From contig NW_006921540.1 in assembly GCF_000340215.1 (NCBI RefSeq), positions 3,611,402-3,675,401 on the forward strand: 64,000 nucleotides of DNA, written 5' to 3'. Source of the stretch: Pseudocercospora fijiensis CIRAD86. Taxonomy: Eukaryota; Ascomycota; Dothideomycetes; Mycosphaerellales; Mycosphaerellaceae. Both the position numbers and the translations under genes were made by a program. A model generated the notes under the pieces. It was not told the origin of the DNA. It made no database searches and was given only the letters and a program-made list of their open reading frames with translations. Positions 55,371-64,000 of this stretch are shown one piece after another. Position 1 is the stretch's first letter. Every line of letters starts with the position of its first letter.

Positions 55371-56912
55371 ACAAAAACATACCTTGTGTCTTTTAACATC
55401 TTCGGGCGCAGTTCAACCTTTGTTCTCTATATAGTATCGGTTAGTACCTAGTATCTAACTCTTTAAGTTCGCTAGTATATACGCACGTGTTTTATACGCT
55501 TGTAATAAGTACCCGTTCTATATACCTTGTCCTAGTCCTTCGGGTCCTTTAGTTATACGTGCTGTAGTTAGTAATAGAATGCGTTAAGGACTTTTTATAA
55601 TAACGGCTTGCTTCGGCTCGCTCGAGTATAAGTCTATAGGTAATGTATGCTTCTAGTATATGCTTCGTAGTGTATGCTTCTATAGCCGCTTAGTAGCCGC
55701 TAGGAAATTAGATCCCCGGACACTACTATTCGTTTTCTCTGCCTTCTATAGTAACTAAGTCCTTCTAGTAGATCGTGACTTAGGGAGAGTCTAAGTAATA
55801 GAAGGGTATTAACGTAAGAGGCCGCTAGGTTCTCGAATGTATGTTATTACTCTACGTGTCTATCCTTGCCGTATATATTGTAGTGCTAATAGCTACGGTG
55901 CAATAAGTATAGTTCTAGTTTTAGTGTTATTATTAGACTTCGAGGAGATGCTTAGGCTCGGAGGCGGTTCTTCGGTATACCTAAGGACGCTATCGTTATC
56001 GTATTAGATACTTTTATTAGCGCCTTTTGCTAGAAATGCGCCTAATCGACGTATCTCGCTAGATTAGATATTATGCTATTGTAAAAGTCGGATACCGCGA
56101 GAGTCGTAAAGCTAGTATTGTAATACGCGGAGGGAAGGATTCGCGATATTTAATCCCGCTAATTAAGGGCTCTATTATAGCAAATCCGGGGTCTTAGCGG
56201 GATCGGTATCCTTGTCCTTTCCTCTTTCGTATTACTAACATTCAAAACGACTAAGTCTAATCTACTGTTTCTACGCCTCTAGGTATTATCCGCGCGCTTT
56301 AATTCTACCGAATTTGCGATAAGGATAGCTCTTGAAATAATTAGGGAATTATTTAGAGAGTATAAGCGACGACATTCTAACCTATATTACCTAGCGACAC
56401 TATTAGAGAACATTATAAGCAGGAGAATAGAGAGTCTATATAATAAGAGATAGAAGATAAAAGCATATTATAGGGAGGCAGAGATAGTAGTATCATTTTA
56501 AATTAAGAATCTATACACTTATAGTTGCCGACTCTATAGTATCGATAGCGGCCGCACTTCTTGTTGCTAGCACTACTATTATATGCCGTCTTGCCCTCCT
56601 TAGTATATATACGATAAGTATAGCCTAGACGGGCATAGCGCTTGCAAGTAGGTATACGTAGCTCTCTACTATCTGTCTCTTCGATACGGCCGATATACGT
56701 TAATCTAATCTGCGTCTCGTTTAAGCTCTATGCCTATAGCTTTATAGATTTAGAATAGTAGGCATTTTCAGCCTCTAGGTAGCGTAGCGTAATGCGTAGG
56801 CTACTTAGACCCTTCTTCTTCTTTTTCGGAGCCTAAGTTAGTAGTACTAGAGCTAGAGCAGGTGCTAGCGGTAGTAGTGCCCTAGTTGTAGTTGCTAAAA
56901 ACGAAGCTAGAG

Positions 56913-56945
56913 GCGGAGGCGGAGGCGGAGGCGGAGGTAGAGAGA
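56913..56945. repeat. GAGGCG microsatellite
   Basis: Five or so copies of GAGGCG in a row, GC-rich within the RIP block and lacking CpA, hence immune to that mutation path. Confidence 0.8.
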
Positions 56946-58302
56946 TAAGAGGCAGACCTTAGCGAGAGCGATCTTGCTAGCGACGTGCCTACGTACTTAG
57001 ACTAGAGCGGCGAGATAGTGCTGCTAGAGCTAGTAGCGCTATACTAACGACGCTAAGATACATTAGCTACTACTTAAATAAAGCGAAGCTCGAAGGCTCG
57101 AAAACATACAAGTCTAGTACGTTAATATCCTAAACCGAGAAGTCCTACTACTACTACTACTGCTGCTACTATTGTAGTAGAAGCGCCTACGCCCTAGAAG
57201 ATAGGAAGTCGATCGCAAAGTCCGCAATATTATTAAATTCTTAGTTAGATATAGTAGCGGTAGCGACGGCGAGGTATTAAAGGTAAGGATAATGTCTATA
57301 TCGCTAAAGAAGAAAGGAAGAGAAGAAGTAGAATGCGCGAAAGTATCATTTCTGCTACTATTATTATACCCGATAATGCGAAGTCTATCGGATCTTACCT
57401 CGTACTATTATTGTTAACAACCTAGCTTTACTTTAGCTATTATCTAATAGCTTAGCATTCTTAGTGACGGGTATAAGCGCTACCTAGCAACGCAACTACG
57501 CCTAAAAGTTCGCAACTACGCCTAAAACTCCGCGACTAGTACCTCCCTCTTTTAGTAAGTACGGCCCGCCTAGATCTTATTAGAGGCATAAAGTAGCAGA
57601 GCTATCCGAGCAATAGCTGTATACCTAGCTTAAAGCCGGACCGGTTGAATTCGTATATATACTACGTAAGATTCTTAGTAGTAGTTAGTAAAAGCACGCT
57701 CGATTAAAATGTTCTACGAGGCCTATCTCTAGCGACTATATACTAGCTATATATATATCGAACTATATATCTTGCTTCCTAAGGTAAGACTATAGGGTTA
57801 GTTGCTATTCCTACTAAAAAGCCGCTATTATATTGTACGATCTCGTATCTACTCCTCTTATAGCAAGGCGTTTTAGGGAATAGCGTAAAGTCGGCTACTA
57901 GGTACTATTCGTCTAGTCGCTATATAGAAGCTCCTATTCGAGATAAGATACTAGTATTGCTATATAGTATATAGAACCCCGTACTAGAAGGGATTGCCGC
58001 ATCTATTATACGGAAGATAGCCGCTCGCGGAGTAGAAGGTAGCTTTTATACTAGCATTAGTATAGAGCATCCGGTGTCGCGTACGACTTGTAAATTTCGA
58101 CGTTTAAGCTCTTTAACGGTAAGATAGAGGTCGGCATCTTACTAGTAACTATTATTCTTGCAGGCTTCCGCCTCTAGTTGCGCGTCCTTAGTATATAAGG
58201 CTAGTCCGAGATCTAATTTCCGATAAAATTAATAGTAGCGCTATTCTATACTATAATAGATTGCTCTTAAACCTATATTTAATCGACCTCTTTAAGGGCA
58301 GC

Positions 58303-58484
58303 ACCTTATTCTATTAATAGAGCAACGTTCTAAAAGTTGCTAAAAGTTGCTAAAAGTTACTAAAAGTTACGGTTAGAGAACGTTAAATAGAGTGCGGATT
58401 AGCGCGACACCTTATTCTGTCGATAGAGCAACGTTCTAGAAGTTGCTAAAAGTTGCTAAAAGTTGCTAAAAGTTGCTAAAAGTT
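58303..58484. repeat. Duplicated unit with 10-bp A-tract repeats (locus 4)
   Basis: Two units of about 105 bp each begin ACCTTATTCT, then GAGCAACGTTCTA, then three to four exact decamers TAAAAGTTGC. The decamer is that of locus 2. Confidence 0.88.
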
Positions 58485-61400
58485 AAATAGATTAGGGCGA
58501 CAACTTACTCGCTATAGATTAGTAAAAGCGCCTCGGTAGTTCGGCGAAGAAACTATTTAGTAGGCGTTAAACAAGTGCGTATTCGATACGTTGCTATAGG
58601 CTAATTATAAAGGGAAAGCTGTTTAGGCTAAGTCTCGAATGTTAGGCTAGGAGAAGGTTTGTAATATACGACAAGTTTAAGCGCCTATATCTCTTATTTA
58701 TCGATACCGGTCTCGACCCCGTTATTAGCACCCTCTATCGTAGTATACTTTCCTGTCTCTTTCTGCCTATATCGCCGGGTAGTCCTGTCCGTAGAAGGAA
58801 TCTTTGCTTTTACTCTGCGCCGTAGCGCCTTCTTTGCGCTAGGCTGTTTCCTAGAGTCCTTAGGCAAGTCGACCTTCTACTTCTTAGAGGCCGTTTACTC
58901 TAGGTTCTCTTACGAAGGCCTTTTATACTATTACTAATTTAACTAGTTATCTAGAGCGGCCTAGATATTAAGCTTTAGTAGCGCAGAATATAGAGCTAGA
59001 GGAGGATTTATCTAGCCTTTCGAGGTACTCGGCAGGTTAGAGGGAGGCTTTCTTATTAGCGGCGAAGGCAATGTCTCGGGCACGTCGATCCTATTACTAC
59101 CTTCTATACGCGAATCTATATTGTTCCTAGTAGCTCTATCTAGGCGTAATGTCTACTAAGCAGCCTCTATATCGCCTTAAGACCTCGGCATAGGGCTATT
59201 ATTAATTAAGATAGCGTCCTTTAGGTCCGCCTTTACGGCAATTCTAAATGTCTATAAGCTAGTCTCCTTTAGCCGTTCTTTGTAAGGTATTGCCTATACT
59301 CTTAATTTGTACTACTCGAGAGGTTCCGTCTTAATCGGTATAGTAAAGTCCGGTTAGTCCTTAATAGTATCGATAGCGTCGGCGGCGGCATCGTCCTAGG
59401 CCTAGCTAGAGTTATTAAGGTCTAGCGTTTCTTACCGCCTCGATATTTCTTGCTATATAGCACGTTTAAGACGGCACTCCTTCTTCTTTGCCTTAGCGGC
59501 TTCGTACAATCGCCTAGACCTCGCGTCTAAGCTAAGTACACAGATATAGAGCATCTAGTAGCTATCTAACTTCTTAAAGGTAACGATCTACAACTCTAGG
59601 GGAAGTATACTATCGACTACGAGCTCGCGCGGTTTATTATTAGATTTGCCGATAGAACTAATAAAGAAGTGCCGATAGTAATCGTTAACCTCGGTTGCTA
59701 GATTGCATTCGTGCTTATTAAGAATATAATGCATAAGATCGCCGCTAGAAAATATATATACGTTATCGAGAAGTAGCCCGACTTACTTATTATATAGCTA
59801 CTAAGGTTAGCTATCTACGTAATCGAGTACGCCCTCCTCGTCTACTACTATAGAGCTACAAGTTACTTTAAAGATAGTACGGTATACCTTAGGCGCTACT
59901 AGCTAACTTGCTTCCCTACTTGCGGCCGACGCCTGCCTAGCCTAATACGCTCGGAAAGTAGGAGTTCGCGAGAGCCCCTAGTTCGGAGTATATGCTTATA
60001 GTGCTAGTAGTCTTATAGTAGAACCCCGCCCGAGGGTACTCTCTCTAGTAGGTATACCTACCTAGTCGTAATTCCGTATAGTATAGGCATTCTTCTTGTT
60101 TAAATGCCTTTTCTACCGTTAGGGTTCTGCCTCGTTAACGATAGAATAGGTAAAGCGCGGAACGGGCTATAGTCGAGACGGTACGCGAGACGAAGATAAA
60201 GCTACTAATATAGAGACGACTAACGCTACCCGACTCTGCTACTACTACGATCGAGGGGCTAGAGATAACGATCGGACGATATAGGTATTATTACTAGATA
60301 TAGAAGATTGCCGGTTTAGTATTAGAGTACCTACTATAGATAGACTAGTTTGCCGTAATAGCGATCGCCGTAATAGCGTTTGCCGTAATATTAACTACCG
60401 TAATGTCGACTGTCGTATTATAGCTCTAAAAGTCTCGTATAGAGTCTTCGGGTTCTAGAAACCGCAAAAGTAGTATCTAGGCTTAAGGCGGTTAGCCTAC
60501 TCTTCCTCGTATACAAAGCCCGCTACGCTATAGACTTCATTCTCGAGCTAGTACTCTTATTTATCGAAACGCGTTAGCTCCGATAATTATTGCGGCCTTT
60601 GTTAAGATATCGTAGTTAACTGCTCTATCGCCTTAACCGATATATAATAAGTAGTAGAGTAAGAGGGAAACGGAGATCTGTTAGGTTTATCTAACTATCT
60701 ACGTATAGGGAGAGAAAGGGGGTTTATCGCGGCTCGCTTACGCGATTAGGAGGTCCTTGCTACTAGCGGTGCTACGTCTTCGCTAACTTAGGCAATAGGA
60801 TATATATAGGGAGCCTCGAGTACGGTAAGAAGGTTAGTAGGAAAGAGCGTTAACGAAGGATCGAGAGGAAATTGTATTCGATATACTAGCGGTACTACTA
60901 GTAATAAACGATAGCAGCTACCGAGTTAAGCTCGAGAACTTTGCCGGAATAAGCGCTAGCTACTAATTCTTAGGTTAGGTTAATTAGGCTCGTCTACGAA
61001 TTAAAAGCGTAGCTAGAATGCGGCCCGTCTTAACCGTCGCTATTATCTCCCTAATTCTTATCGTCGGCACTTCTATAACCTAGGTTACTACTAGAGTTAT
61101 TATCGTATAGGTATAGACCGTCTAAGAGGTCCGCTAAGGGCTAGTCTTCGGGTTAAACGCGCCTAGTGCACCTTGTCTCATTAGCCGCAGTAAAGACTGT
61201 ATCGTTATCGCGGTTTAGACGCTAGTGCCTAGCGTGCCTTAGTAGCTCCGACTCGGGTAGATCTTAGCCGCTCTAGAATAAGGAATGCAGTGCTTTACGC
61301 AAACGTATATAAGCCTACACGTAAAGCTACTAGTATTCGAAATCTACCTCGCTGCCCTATAATAGTATTATAAAACCTTGCTCCGCGAGCATCGTTATAT

Positions 61401-63231
61401 ATATATACAATATAGCTTCGGGTAGGTACTTATCTAGGTCAAAGCCTTCGAGATCCGCTTTTATATTAACTAGAAGCTTAGGTAGTACTTAAACGCCGAA
61501 CTGCTCTACGCCGAACCTATATAGATGCCTATCGAGGAGGACCGGAATACTAGAGAGCACGTTCTCGCCTTAAGCTCTAATCTTATAATAGTTCTACAAA
61601 TAACAGAATTCGTCTATTACGCTCCTTATAATCGGCATATATACGAAGAGTATAGCGATCCGGTCGTGCTTATTATTAGATAGAAATGCCCCTTATAGAT
61701 AGAGCGTAAGGAAGAGTTTGCGGAGACTAAAGAGAGCCTTAGCCGACTAGCCCTAGATAGTCTCAATCCTCTAATTTATACGGCTTATACTATAGCGTAC
61801 TATTTCGCTAAAAGTTAGTTCTATTAGCGCGATATCCTCCGCGGCCTCTTTATTATACTCGCTATTAAGAGTGCGGCGGATCGTAATATAGGCGTTAGTA
61901 GCTATAGTAGTCTCTAGTCTACGGTCGGATTGTAGGATTAGCGGAGCATATCCGAGCGTTTTAATAATCGAGACATATTAGGCTATAACTAAGACTATAG
62001 TACGAGCAGTAATGCTAACGTATATCTATTTGATTATTCGTAAGAACGTGTTAACTACGCCGTAGATTTAGAAACCCTAGAGTTCGAAGGAGTAGTATGT
62101 ATCTATAGACTAGGAATAGTTCGGTCCTAGAGACGGCTAGCTAGCCCTAGATTTAAGGCATTAGCTACGTAGACTAGTAGATTTGTGCTATATATACTAT
62201 TAGCGTCTTGTGCTCCGACGCCGCCTCTCGATACCTACTAGGTTAATGTCTCTAAGCACTCTATAGATACGATTATAGCCGACAATATTATAACTCTAGC
62301 GCAGGTACTAGTAGAGATTTCGTCGTCCGTAGTTATTAATTCTCTTACGTTGTAGCTCGGCCTATAGAATATCGTAGATGCCGAGTAGGTATTCCTATTC
62401 TATACTCTTAGGGATTTGTTTATAAAGCTAAAGAGACCTCCTAATGTCGCGAAGCCGTCGGAGCCTAATATTAATACCGTCGTCTTAAAGATATCCTTAA
62501 GCTTTAGTATCGGACACCTACGTATAGTAGAAATAGAACTTAATACGTTTCTCGAGGATTGCGATATCGTATATATAGTAATTCGATACTCGGTTCGGAG
62601 AGGTTACGCCCTATGTTTTTAGACGTAATCTAAATTGAGAAAGCCTAATACGTATTTCGAAATTGTCGTAAAGTGCATTAATAATGTCCTAATGCGTCGC
62701 GCTACGGTCTATCCGAGTTTCTATCTAGACTCTAGCGAAGTCAATATTAATAGGGTAGCGACTAACTATTATAAACGAGTATTCGCGTAAGCTTCGAAGA
62801 GAGTATCGAAGAGAGCTTAGTAATAACTAAATGCAACTTGTCTATACTAATGCTACCTACTCTATACCGCGCTTAGGATCTAGATTAGCGAGTTAGCGGA
62901 CTACTAAGAAAGTGATTCTATTTAGTATAGCGTATAGCGCCTAGTAATCTTAAAGCATACTCTAATATACGTAATCTTGTTATATAGTTAGGGCGAAGGC
63001 GCGAAAGGCTTGTATCCCTAGCCGAAGGCTGTCTACTATAGGATTAATCTACTAGCGATAGGCGGCGGTGCTGCGCCGTTAGCGGGTTATAGCTAGATTA
63101 GTAAGGGGTAATAGAATCTAGATATTAAGAAGCGTAATAGTTGCTATGCTCGCATTGCCTCGTAAGCGTTCTTTGTTGTGTTTCTAAAGCCCGGCTAGGC
63201 TTTACTATACTAATGCTTGTTACTAAGTTAC

Positions 63232-63408
63232 TTACTTAGTATACTACCCGATCTTAATTCTCTATATTACAACTACCGCGATAAACCCGAAATTGAGTAT
63301 TGCGGTACTCCTCCTATATCCCCGGATAGTGCTTAGTATTACGTAATCGACCTTTATAGTCTATTCCGCTTGAAATCGTACGTCTTATCGGATAGCTCGT
63401 ATCTATAG
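63232..63408 (+). pseudogene. RIP-decayed protein-coding remnant 3
   Basis: A plus-strand frame of about 58 codons with one TAG reads as protein (ILPDLNSLYYNYRDKPEIEY, YYVIDLYSLFRLKSYVLS). It is too short for a family call. Confidence 0.35.
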
Positions 63409-64000
63409 TGTTAATAAGCTACTAGGCACATCGAAGGCTTACGGCTACTAGAGAGTAGACAGAATAAGCGTATTAATGTCCTACTACGCTAACTTAGCTA
63501 GGGGTTAAACGTCGTATACCGACCTTGCTATACCCTATCTTGCGATCCCTCTAAGTCTAACTCGTACGGTATATTAGCGTTCTTCTCTCAATAGCGGCTA
63601 ATATACCGGTAGTAACGTCGAGTATCTCGGTTTCCGCTCGGTTAAGATTATACGCGATATAGTTACAAATAGTAAATATATTATAGTCGTCCTATACCGG
63701 CGCGGCTTTCGAATCTATCGTTTTGCGACAATACTAGGATTAGTATCTCGCGGCTCCGACCCTCTAAGCACCGTTATAGCAATACATAGGAGGAGGATAT
63801 TAAGTATTGCTAATACAGATCTAAGCGTCGCCGAGAGGGTAAAACTCTATAGACATCCTAGCAAAAGCATTCGAGGACTACGCTTAAGAAAACAGTAGGG
63901 CTAATTTCCTCTACGCTCTAAGCAACGAGACTAAAAACTCCGACGTGCGCTAGTAGTATATTATATCTTCTTATTGTAATCTGTAGCTAAAACTAGTTTC

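Larger units (their letters stand above)
40071..64000. repeat. RIP-degraded transposon-derived block, no intact genes
   Basis: About 24 kb of sequence rich in TA, CTA and TAG, visibly poor in CA and TG, with CG retained. Stops, mainly TAG, break every frame, so very few open frames exceed 60 codons. Several stretches still read like protein when TAG is ignored (see entries at 46.2, 50.7 and 63.2 kb). Tandem arrays, hairpins and short simple repeats are embedded. Element families (LTR, LINE or DNA transposon) could not be named by eye. Confidence 0.88.

Noticed and set aside
48820..58484. CRISPR-like array impression from short repeated words
   Set aside because: The repeats are directly tandem or decamer-based without unique spacers, and the organism is a eukaryote.
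62416..62622. 68-codon open frame in the RIP block
   Set aside because: Too short and without family features; open frames of this size are expected by chance over 24 kb.

Overview
The window is nuclear DNA of a filamentous ascomycete. The evidence is short GT-AG introns (about 47-95 nt) with CTAAC/CTGAC-type branch sites, pyrimidine-rich promoters, and fungal-specific families (Tao3/Pag1, short BTB proteins, anion:cation symporter-type MFS carriers). A Dothideomycete is my guess, not something the sequence proves.

The layout is two-compartment. A gene island of about 38.6 kb (about 1.4-40.0 kb) of ordinary base composition lies between two blocks (1-1.32 kb and 40.05-64.0 kb) that are full of TA, CTA and TAG and visibly poor in CA and TG. 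That is the signature of repeat-induced point mutation (RIP). The right block, about 24 kb, has no intact gene. It holds decayed reading frames whose stops are mostly TAG, several tandem arrays, a perfect 21-bp hairpin, a degenerate tRNA-like element, and a dispersed repeat built on a 10-bp word with A- or T-tracts (AAAAGTTGCT and its complement).

Gene island, left to right: ammonium permease (+) behind a cluster of GATAAG sites; a broken small secreted-protein gene (+); NADPH-cytochrome P450 reductase (+); an RBMS/MSSP-like two-RRM protein (+); the 2,591-residue Tao3/Pag1/Furry scaffold in one exon (+); a secreted GH47 alpha-1,2-mannosidase (+) convergent with an ACS-family MFS carrier (-); a poorly coding 2-kb stretch; a GH172 (DUF2961) pseudogene (-); mitochondrial ribosomal protein uL23m (+); a probably mitochondrial protein of unknown function (+); two paralogous short BTB-domain genes (-) and a third possibly related gene (+); the U1A/U2B'' spliceosomal protein with a 7-nt micro-exon (-); an SLC18/DHA1-type MFS transporter (+); and an FAD-dependent monooxygenase (-) next to the right RIP block.

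Most genes are housekeeping or general physiology: nitrogen uptake, electron supply to P450s, polarity (RAM network), N-glycan or wall trimming, mitochondrial translation and splicing. I see no biosynthetic cluster. The loci under change are those closest to the RIP blocks or in small families: the secreted-protein remnant, the GH172 remnant and the BTB group. Exon coordinates were read by hand from splice signals and family conservation; no search or alignment was run.
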